From NCBI RefSeq assembly GCF_027596085.1, contig NC_072459.1, positions 23,491,228 to 23,555,227 of the forward strand: a stretch of DNA of 64,000 bases, in the 5' to 3' direction. The position numbers were made by a program, and so were the translations under genes. The stretch is from Anoplopoma fimbria (lineage: Eukaryota; Chordata; Actinopteri; Perciformes; Anoplopomatidae). This document shows positions 1 to 12,400 of this stretch, piece by piece (the stretch's first letter is position 1; each line of letters starts with the position of its first letter). The notes under the pieces are model-generated. The model worked only from the letters and a program-made list of their open reading frames with translations. It was not told where the DNA came from and searched no databases.

Positions 1-1
1 C

Positions 2-2254
2 CTGATGAATGAACACTTTGTTTTTAGTTTCAAAAACACACTTGAAATTGCAGTGTACAGAAAACTTGAGGTCCAGTATGGGAACTGGACCTGGACCCTG
101 AGGAGCAACATGTTGACCATTGAGAACGGGCTTTATACCAAAATTGAAAATGGAAATCTTGACACGGTCGAGCTCAATCACCTTAATCAAGAATCGAACA
201 AAACCTATGATGAGATCAAAAAAGCAGTGACAACATACTTTGATGATGACCGAGACAAAGAAATGTTGGTTCAGTGGCGAGGCAGATTTGAAAGCAAAAT
301 CAAAGAATTTCATGATGAACAAGTGACAGGAGTTAAAAGAAAACTTGATGAAGTCATCCAGCAGAAAAAAGCTTGTAAAAAGCTTGATAATAAGACGACA
401 GAGTTTGAGAGCAAGCTGCTACAAAAGAGCAAAGAGCTCGCTCATCGGTTAAAGGACAAGGCAAAAGATGAAGAGGAACTTAAAAAGCAGTTCATGTCTA
501 TTTGGAGTGGCTTGGTTAGAGAACTAACTGAGAATACAAAACCTATTAAGGACATCAACTATGAAGAAGATCAATCAACTGTCCTCATGGAGCTTGGTAT
601 TGAATGGGCTCTCATAAATGAATCCAAAAGCAGTGGCAGATACAAAAACATAGCAGAGGTTGGTGATTACGCTCAATATGTGTCTCTGACCAAGCATCAC
701 CATCTGTGTCACACAGGCCAACAATTTCATGAAAATGAGATGGATTGTGACACAAGAGGAGAGAGAAAAAGTTCTACTACTGCTAACAGATTCTTTGGAT
801 TTCTTTCAGACAAAACTACAAAAGTAAGAAATTACCTTAAGGGGCATGTTCAGTGTGAAGAACAGCAGCAAATCAGATCCCTCATTGACAATGTTGAACA
901 ACAGTCCCTTAATACAATTATGAGCAAACCTGTAGCTACAAGAGGCTACAGTCCAACTTACTTGCAAGAAGTTGCCTACGATGTAAAACGAAAGGTGACA
1001 GAATTTGAATCAAAGAGGAAATATGCTCTAAAGAGGGAGTTCACGATTGATCTCTTACTGTATGTATTTCACAGAGCAGGGAGATGGCTTTCAGAGTCCC
1101 ACAAGAAATTCAAAGGGAACAATGATGCACAGTCCTATGTAGAAAGTAAGAAAATGCAATATTACAACATTTTCAGGAGCTTCTGCAAAGGAAACTCATC
1201 TGCTGTTGTGCTTGGAGAACTTATCTGTGAGAAGCTAAAGAGTTCCACTGTTGAGGCAGTCTGTAACAAGACTGCCATTGATCTTGCTGGAGAGATGAAG
1301 TGCAATTTCCCAGCATTCAATGTGAACAGATTGCACTTTGAGAAACATCTGTTGAGGTCACTCGCAGAGAAAGAAGACTTTCATGGCTTTATCAACTACA
1401 TCCGACAACCAAGGAATCAAGCAGAGACTTACATAAGAGAAGAAGTACAGAAATACATCTTCAGAGAACAAAGAGGGAAAGCACAGGATAAACTCAGGAA
1501 AAATGTTGAAGACATCAACGAGCTTGTTAGTCAAGCTTTATTTACTGCAACAGAGAAAGTCAAAGAGAAGCAGCAGGAAAAAATGCAGGGGAAAAAAGGA
1601 GACCCAGACATGTGGCTGGAGGAATTTTGCAGTTTGCTAAAAGATAAGCTTGCCTTCGACACAGTTTGTTGTCAAAACTTCAGTGACATAAACAATTTTG
1701 ACTTTCTTAAAGAAGAGATACAGAAAGGTCTTGTGTTAGTCCTACAAGAAGTGAGCGAGCTCTCACTGGATAAGATCAAGGAGTTCAGGATGAAGCCTGA
1801 TCAAATCCTAATCGATCAACTGTGTAACTGCTGCTGGGTTACTTGTCCATTCTGTGCAGCTGTTTGCACCAACACCATAAGTGATCACGAAGAGGACCAC
1901 AGCGTGCCGTTTCATCGATCTTTGTCAGTTAATGGATGGCACATAAAAAACACCGTGGAACTGAGTATTGAGTTCTGCACAACAAGTATTGCAAGTGACA
2001 GAAGTTTTCACCCTACTTATGATTCAGAAGTGTGCATTCCCTTTAAAAAGTACCGAACTGCTGGCCCAAATTATGCTAACTGGGCAATTACCCCCGATGA
2101 GTCTAAGCTGAAATATTGGAAATGGTTTGTGTGTCGATTCGAGAAGGAACTGGAAGATCACTATGGATTAAAATTCCAGGACAATGGTCAAATTCCGAGC
2201 GAGTGGAACACATACTCTAAGGAAGAAGCTATTAAAAGTTTGGATGAAATGTGA
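2..2254 (+). CDS. gvin1: Interferon-induced very large GTPase (GVIN/VLIG)-like protein, C-terminal part, 5' end outside window
   Basis: A single uninterrupted frame runs from the window edge to a TGA at 2252-2254 (about 750 codons). The ATG at 5 is probably internal, because the frame is still open at the edge. The protein is mostly helical and charged, with long Lys/Glu-rich stretches around residues 80-170 and 480-560. At about residues 607-640 it has the Cys/His cluster typical of the VLIG tail: closely spaced Cys, then PFC, CTNTI, and D-H and H-R pairs, which could bind zinc. The GTP-binding domain would lie upstream of the window. Family knowledge: VLIG genes are interferon-inducible, cytosolic or nuclear, often carry most of the coding sequence in one giant exon, and form tandem clusters in fish. 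The long intronless frame fits this. The precise paralogue cannot be named. Confidence 0.9.
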   Translation: MMNEHFVFSFKNTLEIAVYRKLEVQYGNWTWTLRSNMLTIENGLYTKIENGNLDTVELNHLNQESNKTYDEIKKAVTTYFDDDRDKEMLVQWRGRFESKIKEFHDEQVTGVKRKLDEVIQQKKACKKLDNKTTEFESKLLQKSKELAHRLKDKAKDEEELKKQFMSIWSGLVRELTENTKPIKDINYEEDQSTVLMELGIEWALINESKSSGRYKNIAEVGDYAQYVSLTKHHHLCHTGQQFHENEMDCDTRGERKSSTTANRFFGFLSDKTTKVRNYLKGHVQCEEQQQIRSLIDNVEQQSLNTIMSKPVATRGYSPTYLQEVAYDVKRKVTEFESKRKYALKREFTIDLLLYVFHRAGRWLSESHKKFKGNNDAQSYVESKKMQYYNIFRSFCKGNSSAVVLGELICEKLKSSTVEAVCNKTAIDLAGEMKCNFPAFNVNRLHFEKHLLRSLAEKEDFHGFINYIRQPRNQAETYIREEVQKYIFREQRGKAQDKLRKNVEDINELVSQALFTATEKVKEKQQEKMQGKKGDPDMWLEEFCSLLKDKLAFDTVCCQNFSDINNFDFLKEEIQKGLVLVLQEVSELSLDKIKEFRMKPDQILIDQLCNCCWVTCPFCAAVCTNTISDHEEDHSVPFHRSLSVNGWHIKNTVELSIEFCTTSIASDRSFHPTYDSEVCIPFKKYRTAGPNYANWAITPDESKLKYWKWFVCRFEKELEDHYGLKFQDNGQIPSEWNTYSKEEAIKSLDEM

Positions 2255-3190
2255 GTGAGCCAATACAACCACAACCCTGCTGGAAATCATGATACTGGTT
2301 TTCACATGATTATACTTTAATCAGATTCCTTTAAAACAACATTCATTGACGTTTGATTATTTAACCGTTGACTGAGGAAGTTGTGTGAGCAATATATGTG
2401 GACAGTCAATGAATCATTACAAACTACACGTGATTAGACTTGTACATAGAAATCAGATTGCTTTATGCAAACTAACGCTTAAAACAAAAGAATGCACAAG
2501 AACAATAGTAAAGTTGCGACTTTTGTGAGCCATGAAAACGTTCTTAAAATATTCATATTCATTTCAAGTCAATGACTCATCTACAAAGTTGGTCTGTGAG
2601 GATTTCTGTAAATGTAAATTGGTTTCATAAAGAGAAGTAGAGGAAAGAGCTGTGAAAGGGTGAGACATTTTAGCAATAACTAATGGAATATTTTTTTGTT
2701 AACCTGCATAATTGATTTCTTAAAATTGCAACTGAAAATCCTGTAAAATGAGTAATGCATGTTTTTTTTTTTTTTGCATGGCAGACATCTTGTTATGTGA
2801 ATTGTTTTGTTAAGATGCTCATGTGCTCATGTGCTTGTAGCTGCCAAAACATAATTAAGTATATACAGAGTGAAGTATAACCTAAAAGTGACAAGTATGT
2901 GTTTTGTTGTTTTTATTCAATCCTTGAGTGACACCATGATACTGCTGAAAATCCTAATACTTGTTTTTTGCATAATTATTCATTTATCATTAATCAGTAT
3001 TTGAAGTGTAAAGTTGTGTTACGTTCTACTTTCAACCAATCTGTTATTATATCCACACAAGTATGAGTTTTGTTGTTTTTATTTTGAAAGTTAGAAACTG
3101 TATCCTACCATATTCTGATAAGTGTGATGTAAACAACCTAAGTCATTAAGAAGACATCTGTTGGGTTTAACATGTTATAATAAAAATAAC
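2255..3190 (+). other. 3' UTR of the GVIN-like gene with polyadenylation signal
   Basis: AT-rich non-coding DNA follows the stop codon. A canonical AATAAA lies at 3179-3184, a plausible end of the transcript. A 25-30 bp segment around 2892-2920 recurs at about 3058-3086 (core gttttgttgtttttatt), a diverged direct repeat. No other open frame with gene-like features is present. Confidence 0.55.
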
Positions 3191-5990
3191 TTCTTCATAT
3201 CTACTGAAAGACCAGGTTTCTTTGTGTTTCTGATCAGATTACACCTTTTAAGTCTGCCAAAGACTACAGTGCGTTTATGTCTTATACTGTTGTGTATATT
3301 TTTAAGGTTTTAAAAGGTTTTAAGGTTTTATGGTTCCACGCCAGCCACAGTCATGGCCAGAGGCGTTATATTTCTGTACGTCCTGTCCTTTCTCGTGAAC
3401 TTGTATATCCCAGGGACGCATAGAGGGAAGTCAAAATTTGGACTCAAGGATGAACTGATCAGATTTTGATGTCATTATGGTGGTCACAAACGCATTTTTG
3501 GCCTTAACTCAAGAATTCATAAGCTAAATATGACAATTTTACACAAATGTCTAGTAGGATAAAATAATGGAAGGGATGACATTTTGAACAGACAGAGATG
3601 TAAACTGCAACATGACTGGTTGGCAGAGGCATAGAACCAGGACGCGTTCATGTCTTGTATTTGTAGTATCATTAGATCTCAGAAAACAGCAAAAAATCAG
3701 CTAACATGGGTTTTCATCTTTGACTGTAGCAATATGAAATTATCATAATTAATAATTGTGTGATTGCTAGTTTAAAATTCATATTTTTATTGGAGCCCAC
3801 CATGTTGCACCGCAAAGTTTCTACAGTAGCCCAGAAAGACAAACCAAACACTGGCTCAAGAGAGGGCTTTTAGTTTTCTTACTTTTAAGTGGCAGCTTGA
3901 ATTGGGGGGCACAAACCTTTTCTACACGCTTGGAAAGGAAGGGTGGGCAGAGAGGTGTTCACTAGATTGCAATTTGCAACCTCATCGCTAGATTACACTA
4001 AATCCTACACACTGGTCCTATAAGACCTTGGCCCAACTATGTAAGGTACCTTTGAGCAGGTTGGATAGAGGAGAGATTGTTACCCTTTACCTTCCTCTGT
4101 TTGACCCGTTCAGACAAATCAGTAGCAGTACTAAAAAACAATTGTTACCGAACAAGGATTGTATGTCAAACATAATTATGTTACGATTTCTGATTCAGTC
4201 TCCCTTTATTTTAAACACAAACACACCTTTCCCTTCCGGGAGAAACGACACTTTTCTCATCTAGGGGTAACTTTTTAAATTGTGAATAGATTAAAGGGTT
4301 GTCTTTAAAAAACTGAAACCTTACCTTTTAACATCAGACAAAATGATACCTTTCTCTTTCAGCTGTTCTGAAACTCAAGCTCCTAAGAAAAACAAAAGTG
4401 CAGTTTCATGTAGGAGCAAGGTACAGCAGAAGAAACTGTAAGCTTGCACCTTGACGAGCTGTAGTGCTTGTCAAACACAATCGTCAGAGAGACAACTCTC
4501 AACATTTTAAGGAGTTTGGAATTGTAAATATGGTGACCCTGAAACACAAGTGAGTGACATCTAGGTGGTAAGTTGAGCCATGAGGTCATACACGAGCGTC
4601 CAGTAATGAAGTTTGCTGATGAAGTGAACTACAACTGAGACAGTCTTCAGAAGCCGACAGCATCCATGACAGTACACTGTCACTGGACCTTTGTCCTGAA
4701 GTTAACACGCAGATGTAACCTGTAGTCATTTTAAGTAGCTAACCCAAAATTAAGGGAACAATAGTAGTTTGTTTTTTTGTTGGTAACAAGGTGATATTGA
4801 AATAAAATAGCAAAAGATAAGTGATTCAAAAGGCTCTCCATCTTCTCTGAAAAGTCCTGATATTTGCTCAGTTATGGTAACGCTGTACCCTGTAATAGTA
4901 GTAATAGAATAGGTACAGTTGAATATAAACTACAGTAGAAATTCCCTCTAAGTTCCTCCCAAACGTGCAGGTTGTTTTGTTCGGTGGGTCATACATACCT
5001 TATAATTATAATACTATATTCTAATAATATGATAGGTACCCAGAAGTTAAGGGGAGACATCACAGATGAACAGCGTAAAGATTTTTACTGATAGATATCA
5101 CCATGAAACCCCCACAGATGATTGCTTATATAAATCATCCGAACACTGGGTATTAGATTTCAACAATAACATTAACCTATTGTGGTCATAAACTTAAATC
5201 TTTTTGAAGTATTTGTTGTCTTGTGAAAATACAGATGAACGTGCCATGATGTGAAGTGATGAAATAAAGAGTCCATCGCAAAAATGAATAAGGACACACA
5301 GATAGAGAAATTGAAATACAGAAAAATGAAGTTGACCAAATAATAAAGAATTTTTGACAAGAGCAAAGATTTAGAGTAAGATCTTATTCAGAACGTATAG
5401 ACGGAGCAAAAACTGAACTTTGTGAAACAGAACTACCTAAACAGAAATGGCATCCTGTCAGATTAAATGACTCCCAAAAATACACTCTTTGGAGATAAAG
5501 ATTAAGCAGTAATAACTATAAAGACCCTTGTGTATTCTGTGATAAAAAGTGACACATCTGTCCTATTAAATGTTACTTTATGTGCACAAATCCAACTCAG
5601 GTCACTTATCTTGACTGTGTGTTTATTAATTCGGTCACAGAAAGCAGCACCAAGTCTAAAGACAGATGGTAAAAATTTTGAGGCGATTTGTTGTCTTTCT
5701 TGAGCTGCTGTCCTCTCACGAATAGACTGATACTGTATGTAAAGTTAGTGTAACTGTTTGTGGGAAAATGTTCAAAGCTCGGGATTATACCTCAACTCTT
5801 TAAAGATAAAAAACAAGATTAATTTAATTTAATCATTTTATATTCTTGTGCAAAACAGGACATTTTTAGATAAAGGTACATTTCCATTTCACTGAAGATA
5901 TTCATGTCATAGTCATTAATATTTCTTACAATAGCTGATCAAGTCTCAAAGTCTCGTCTTTAACCAAACTGATAAACATACCATGCATGT
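3190..5990. other. Intergenic spacer, no gene seen
   Basis: No exon-like sequence was recognised on either strand; open frames here are short, with no family resemblance. A possible AATAAA on the - strand (tttatt at 5622-5627) could end the galectin transcript. A short simple-sequence stretch (repeated aggtttta) lies near 3305-3330. Confidence 0.5.
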
Positions 5991-6008
5991 GTAACAGCAT
6001 TTGTGCTC

Positions 6009-6911
6009 TTAGGAGATCTTCAAGGAAGTCAGTTTGAAGTCCCCTGCAATTTTGATGTAGCTGATGATGTCCATGCCACCACGGTTGGGAAACTGGACTT
6101 CATGTCCATCAGGAAGCTCCACTTCAAACATGTCACCGGTCAGCTTCAACACCATCTAAAACAGAAAAGATACAGTAACACCTTTTAATTTTAGGCAGAC
6201 ATCTCAAAACTTCTCCAAACAAATGGACCTGCATGCCTGGATATCACCAAAGGGGAAAGCATTTTTTATTTTTTCCCCCCACAAAATACACACATTCTCC
6301 CTCCCTTCAGTCAGATTGCCTCACCTTGACATCGGTGCCCCTCTGTAGGTGGTTGTGTATTTCTCGTTTCTCATCGCCCCAACAACCAGCAGCCTTTGAG
6401 TTGCAAACAACAACAGTTCCATCTTTGTCATCATGGAAACGAGGGTTAAAGTGCAGAGCCAGGTCGTCTGCACCACAGCCGAGATTGATCTCAAATCTGA
6501 GTGGAGAGATTATTATTACCAGAGATTATTATTATCAGAGATCATTATTATGAGAGATTATTATCAGAGATTATTATTATCAGAGATGATACAATAGATG
6601 CAGAGCTTGAACGACATTTTATTTTATTCAGTAAAGATGCTATTATAAAACAAATATAATGAGTTTGGTTAGCTCACCTCTCAGCATCATGCAGAATTAC
6701 CCCCTTTACTTTCAGCTGGTCTCCAGCTCTCATATTCACATTCTTCAATTCAAGTTGCTGAGAAACACAATTGTGCAGTTCAGGGTTACAAACCATTTAA
6801 TTAGAAAATGAAAGATTACTGTTATAATGGTGCTCATATTTTTATTCTACAAATTACAGATGCAAAGTGAAATAGAATCAAGTACAAAGCAGTCAAACTT
6901 ACCATGTTCAT
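6009..6911 (-). CDS. lgals2: Prototype galectin (galectin-1/-2 type), four exons, 135 aa
   Basis: Coding exons on the - strand: 6903-6911, 6678-6757, 6325-6496 and 6009-6155. All junctions are GT-AG and the frame closes exactly (408 nt including stop). The first exon codes only Met-Asn-Met, as in other short galectins. The protein is one carbohydrate-recognition domain. All canonical sugar contacts are present: His45, Asn47 and Arg49 (HFNPRF), Asn62, Trp69, Glu72 and Arg74 (WGDEKR). There is no signal peptide, as expected for unconventionally secreted galectins that bind beta-galactosides as dimers. Cys37, Cys61 and Cys68 suggest redox sensitivity. It is divergent from PICK1; in human both LGALS1 and LGALS2 lie in the same 22q13 region as PICK1. 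Assignment to galectin-2 rather than galectin-1 is less sure than the family. Confidence 0.93.
6503..6585. repeat. Short ATT/AGAG-type minisatellite in galectin intron 2
   Basis: Five or so imperfect copies of a 16-17 bp unit (agagattattattatc) start a few bases upstream of the galectin exon 3 acceptor. Confidence 0.75.
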
Positions 6912-7032
6912 TTTGGGTGCTGGTGTTGGTGGACAGTCGTGGAGCTAATGGAAGATGTAAAGTCCTGTCACACAAGCAGTCTTCTGCCCTGGAAGACAAA
7001 AAGCAACTAGCCTGACTGTGAAGTTTGACCTC

Positions 7033-7039
7033 ATTTATA
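7033..7039 (-). promoter_or_regulatory. TATA box of the galectin gene
   Basis: TATAAAT on the - strand, about 120 bp upstream of the galectin ATG (6909-6911). This allows initiation near 7005 and a 5' UTR of roughly 90 nt. Motif and spacing only. Confidence 0.5.
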
Positions 7040-7875
7040 ATGTGAAGCACAAAGGATTCAGTGGAAGGACTTTTAAATGTTACAGTGTGACCTGTTGATC
7101 ATCATGGAAATCAAGTAGCCCTTTCAATGCAGATGCACTGCTCTATTTAATCATTGCTGTTGAACTCATGTTGCAAAAAAGATTAATTGTCTCTTTAATC
7201 ACAGAACAAGTTCTGAGTAACAGCTGCCACAGTGCCACTGCTAACTGTTTGAACAAACTGCTCTGCTCAGAGCTATTTACATATGTGTTGATTGGAGCCA
7301 TTGTGTCTGCAACACATTTCTGATTACATTGGAGCAGAAACTGTGTGATCAGTGCTGATGGTGTCTTTACTTCCCTCCAGGTCACAGCATGTTCAAATAA
7401 TCTCATTAGCGTCAATGCTGACAAATATCACTTCTGGTAAATACTTCCAAAATATAGTGACAAAAACTGTCACTAAGGATAATCTATTATCATATGCTAT
7501 ACTAGTTGTCTAGTTATTACAATGTAAAGCACAAACTCCTTATATTCGTCAGTGAGAATAACAGATATTCATAGGATCATCTGTACTGGAGGACATGGTT
7601 ATCAATCATTAAACAATCCTGGCCTACATGTCAGTAAATGTCACGTCACATGACCCCGTCGCTCCTTGTAGTTTCCCTAACTTTAACTTTATGAACTGTT
7701 GCTAATGATTTCTCTTATATTGTTTCTAAATGCTTCAGTTTGGCAAAACTATTTTTGTGGTAGTATGCTGCCATTAATGTCGTACAGTTCCACATTGTGA
7801 CCACAGGAGGGCGGTAGAACCCACGGTTCTGATCCAGAAATGGTTTATTGCCTATAGAGCGTTTACTGCTCTAAT

Positions 7876-7915
7876 GTAACCTTTACCTCCTTAAACAAGT
7901 GGAGGTAAAGGTTAC
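7876..7915. repeat. Perfect 15-bp inverted repeat (hairpin)
   Basis: gtaacctttacctcc at 7876-7890 is the exact reverse complement of 7901-7915, with a 10-nt loop. No T-run follows; function unknown. Confidence 0.85.
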
Positions 7916-8007
7916 AGTCCAGTGTATTTGGAATCAAATGAATCATCATGGAATTTAGCATAGTTAGCAAGGGATTGAAAACTTATATATATATAAATAT
8001 ATTGTAT

Positions 8008-8053
8008 AGCAAGGATATATATAAGGATATATATATGTATATATATCCTTGCT
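8008..8053. repeat. Perfect 16-bp AT-rich inverted repeat (hairpin)
   Basis: agcaaggatatatata at 8008-8023 is the exact reverse complement of 8038-8053; the loop is also TA-rich. Confidence 0.85.
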
Positions 8054-8301
8054 CGTTGCAGTTTCCTTTATGAACTTTATAAACTGTTGCTACGAAGACG
8101 ATTGACTACTTGTAAAAAAATATTTCTATTCTATTATTTCAGTTTGGCCACCCTTTTTTTAAAGTATGTACCAGAAGTGGGAGTGTGCTGCACGTATGCA
8201 ATGTTTTACTTTAATGTCCTGCAGTTCCACATTGTGACCACAGGGGGGCGTGAAAACCCACGATTTTAATGATGATTGATCACTTTCTTTTGAAAGTACT
8301 A

Positions 8302-8770
8302 CCGGAAGTGCTGTCGTGTCTGCCTTGACGTCTGTTTTATAAAATGAATGAGTTGCATTTCCAGACTTGACTTTGGCCACTGGATATGGAGGGCAGTATA
8401 AATGAAAGAACGAATGAATGAATGAATAAACAAATACATACATCAATACATAATCAATAAACACTGCAGTGCTAGCACGGCGGTAAGGTGACAATCGCCT
8501 TTGGTCACTTTATTTTGAAAGTACTACCGGAAGTTGTTGTGTTGTTATGGCTAAATATTGACGCCATTTTGACGAAATTAAAATGCTGCTACTGTGACCA
8601 CCGAGATCATCAAGATCATACCTTGAAGGTTTTCTTGGAAGGGATTACATTGAATAAATAATGCTATATGCCAAAGCAGAAACATATAGATACAGGGATA
8701 AATATTTGTGTTATTCTGACTAAATTGCTCTTTCTCTAAAACAACTTCCGCTCAGCTGCCGGAAGTGACG
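8302..8770 (+). promoter_or_regulatory. Cluster of ETS/GABP-type sites upstream of PICK1
   Basis: CCGGAAGT occurs at 8302-8309, 8527-8534 and 8759-8766, and its inverted core ACTTCCG at 8744-8750. Such clusters are typical of TATA-less promoters bound by GABP/ELK factors. No TATA box was noticed nearby. The PICK1 non-coding first exon probably starts shortly downstream (about 8780-9100). Confidence 0.45.
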
Positions 8771-8922
8771 AAAGAAAGTAAACAGAAGACCTGCAGGTGG
8801 AAATCAGGAAATCAAGATAATTGCTACTAAAGGGATCGATTTAAAAAAGACATTGTGCTTTGTATGCAGACTAAGTGGGATCTGTATTCGAAACGGGTGC
8901 AAAGCACAACGAAGGTGAATTA

Positions 8923-9006
8923 TTCAGTGTGTGTTGTTCATCGTTCAGTGTGTGTTGTTCATCGTTCAGTGTGTGTTGTTCATCGTTCAGTGTGTGTTGT
9001 TCATCG
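8923..9006 (+). repeat. Four tandem copies of a 21-bp unit in the presumed PICK1 5' exon
   Basis: The unit ttcagtgtgtgttgttcatc(g) is repeated four times without change, starting at 8923, 8944, 8965 and 8986. Perfect identity suggests recent expansion. It lies between the ETS cluster and the first coding exon. Confidence 0.85.
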
Positions 9007-9425
9007 CTAGCAGCTGTCAGTGAGCCTCTTGTTCTGCTCTTCCGTCGCTACACAGACAGAAACCCGTCGTTGTTGTTGTTTACAGCATTGATCGTGATGT
9101 GAAGTTGACTTGTAACACGTGTTTAGACTCGTTTAACTGGCCGACACCGGGTAACGATAGTTAGTTTCCTCTGAAAGTAACCAGCTGTTCGTCCAGCTGT
9201 GACCAGACGAGGACCATCTGCTCCACGATGGCATCGTTCTGTTTCATACCAGTGTTATATGAGCTCACTATCAATCACCTGTTGTAGTGGTAGCCCATAC
9301 TGAGAGAGCTAGTTGTTTCTGTCTTCATCTTAACAAACGTAAGGTACAGTCACACACTGTTTAACGCAATGGTGTTGTTGTGTTCTCTCACAGGTTCACA
9401 GGGACCGGATCCAAACGGTCCTCTA

Positions 9426-12400
9426 ATGTTCACAGACATGGATTATGAGTTGGAGGAGGACAAACTGTGAGTCACAATTGTGTTTTCCCTTTTCGTGATC
9501 TGCGCCATTCAGTGTTTAAATCTTTGGTTTATACATGGGACATTTTTGAAGTCCTGATATGAACTTTGCACTCATTCCTCGAATTATTGAACTAATTGCA
9601 CTTATTAGAATGCAAAAAAAGGATCAACTAAATGCTACAAATTTCAATATATCATGTCCTCTCCTCTACAGGGGGATACCAACGGTACCTGGCACTGTGT
9701 GTTTAAAGAAAGATGCTAATAACCTCATTGGGATCAGCATTGGTGGTGGGGCACAGTACTGCCCTTGTCTTTACATTGTCCAGGTATGTACAGAACAATT
9801 GATTTTGAACAATTCTGTAAAGTATAAATTGCAAGAACATACAGTGTTTCTGTGTCATTGGTACCTTTTTTAATGTGGCGTCTGTTGTCTTCCAGGTCTT
9901 TGATAACACCCCAGCAGCGTTGGATGGGACACTGGCAGCAGGTGATGAAATCACAGGCGTGAATGGGAAACCAGTGAAGGGAAAGACCAAAGTGGAGGTG
10001 GCAAAGATGATTCAAGCTGTGCTGGTACACAAGGAAATGCTCAGATGGCTTATTACTTACTTCTTCTACAATGTTTTTTATGTACAATTTATATATATAA
10101 TAATATTTCCCCATCACTAATGACCACCTTTTCATGAGTTCAAAACTCAAATTGAAGCAAATATTAGATAGAATAGAAATATGCAAAAGGAATCAAAAAT
10201 GACTTACATTTCTGCGTCCCACCTGGGCTGAAGATTTATCAGCAAATAGTCCAACAGTTCACTGACTACCGATGCAAACTCACCATCAAACTGGAAAAGA
10301 GGGACTTCACTGGCTTGGCAAGCTGTGCTGCAGAGGTCGGGACTATAGCCCATAGCGATAGGTATAACGTCACCAGTGCAGGGTGGCTGTGTTGTTTTTG
10401 GCATCCATTGTTTGCACCCAGAAAATTCCATGACTTGACATTACTGCATGCTGGATTAAAGACGAGGTGCAACGTGGGATTTAAAGGATTAGAATGTATT
10501 GCTGTTATCCATCCAGGGCAAATGAATGTGCATATGACTTTCACACTAGGCACAATTTAGCTGGAAAAGTTTGCACATTATGAATTTTGCCTCATGTAGT
10601 AGTATAACACATTGTATTTTATTGGTAAAATTTTAAAAGGTTAAATAAATGGCAGATGAAGTTTGTTTTCTAGAGATGGTCTACTACTTAAATGTTACCT
10701 TATTTGTTGTTCATGATTCAACTGTATATCTCCTGATTTTGCTCTCACAGGGAGAAGCAGTTATCCACTACAACAAACTGCAGGCAGACCCCAAACAGGG
10801 GAAGTCTCTGGATATAGGTATCTCCTCTATTAGTCGTGATTCATTGTTTGTTTATTTTACTGCATGTGGATTATGTATTGTAATGCTATGAATTGCTTTC
10901 TTCCTTTATCACAGTAACATTTATTCAGTGCTGTTTGTGTCCATTAAACACGCACGCTGTGTCTTTCAGTCCTGAAAAAAGTAAAACATCGCCTGGTAGA
11001 GAACATGAGCTCAGGCACAGCAGATGCTCTTGGACTCAGTAGAGCTATTCTATGCAACGGTGAGATTATTATTATTATTATTATTGTGAACATACTGATT
11101 GTATTAGTGCATTTATGTAGATGGTTATAAAGCTAAACTCACGTGGATTTACTTTACAGATGGACTGGTCAAAAGACTGGAGGAGCTGGAGAAAACAGCA
11201 GAGCTCTACAAAGGTAAAGAATAATCAAATTACAAAACTGGCCTTCAGTGAACTAAAGTGTTGCAGTGTGATCGGCAAGGTAACTGTTAATGTGATGTTT
11301 TAATCAGAAACACTGCATTGAGGTGAGTTTCTGTAAAGATTCACATGTTCCTGTTTGTTCAAACCATTGTCCCATTATTCTGTTTGCTCGTAGGGCTGAT
11401 GGAGCACACAAAGAGACTGCTCAGAGCTTTCTTTGAGCTTTCTCAAACTCACAGAGGTGAGTTACTGTGATCAAAATCTGAAATTAAACTCATGTTCCTC
11501 CCTTAAAAACAACCAGCAAAGAGGAAAAGCACAAACCTTATCCTCTTAACAGATCTCAAGTTATCTGACCTGTAGTGTCTGATGTACTGACTGGTATTTA
11601 AAAATCTACCCCTCCAGCGTTTGGCGATGTCTTTTCTGTCATCGGGGTGAGAGAGCCTCAGGCTGCAGCCAGCGAAGCTTTTGTGAAGTTTGCTGATGCT
11701 CACCGCAACATTGAGAAATACGGTATTAAGCTCCTAAAGACAATCAAACCTGTGAGTACAGATCAAAGGTTAACTTTCAAACAATTGTGAACACTCGGAC
11801 CAAACATGTCTTTTTATCGAACATTATGGAATGGAAGTACAAAGCACACACACACTTGTTTGGGAGGATCTGTGGAGTTAATCCAACACGACTTTGTTCT
11901 ATTGTGCTTCTGTCATGTGTGGATCTCATGACATGACCGTATGATCCGTCTGACATCTCAACACAAATGGTATCTTGTTGTGCAGATGCTCCACGATCTG
12001 AACACGTACCTTCACAAAGCCATACCCGACACGAAGCTAACCATCCGCAAGTACCTGGATGTGAAGTTTGAATATCTGGTAAGGCAGCAGCAGCCGGTGC
12101 CTTTTGGTTTTTAGTGCGATCTGCAACGTAGTGTCATCACTTGTAAATCTGACTGATTTAGTTCACTATCAGTCTGCAGAGAAAATGATCAATTCCTTGT
12201 GTCTTTCAGTCGTACTGCCTGAAGGTGAAGGAAATGGATGATGAAGAATACAGCAGCATTGTGAGTTCTCATTTTCATTATAAATACAAGATTTTGGGGT
12301 TGCCAATGGAAAATTGTGTTGCTTTACATCTCTGAGGATTCTTGTTCTTGTATAATCTGAAGCTGTGATTAATATTCTTCGTCATACAGGCCATGGGAGA

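Larger units (their letters stand above)
7050..8740. other. Galectin/PICK1 divergent spacer with duplicated segments and hairpins
   Basis: No coding exon recognised. A segment of about 150 bp near 7690-7840 recurs, diverged, near 8060-8270. Both copies share 'aactgttgct', 'cagtttggc' and a block 'ttccacattgtgaccacagg' followed by a G-rich end. A second short repeat, 'gaaagtactaccggaagt', occurs at 8292-8309 and 8517-8534. Two perfect hairpins lie at 7876-7915 and 8008-8053. Confidence 0.6.
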
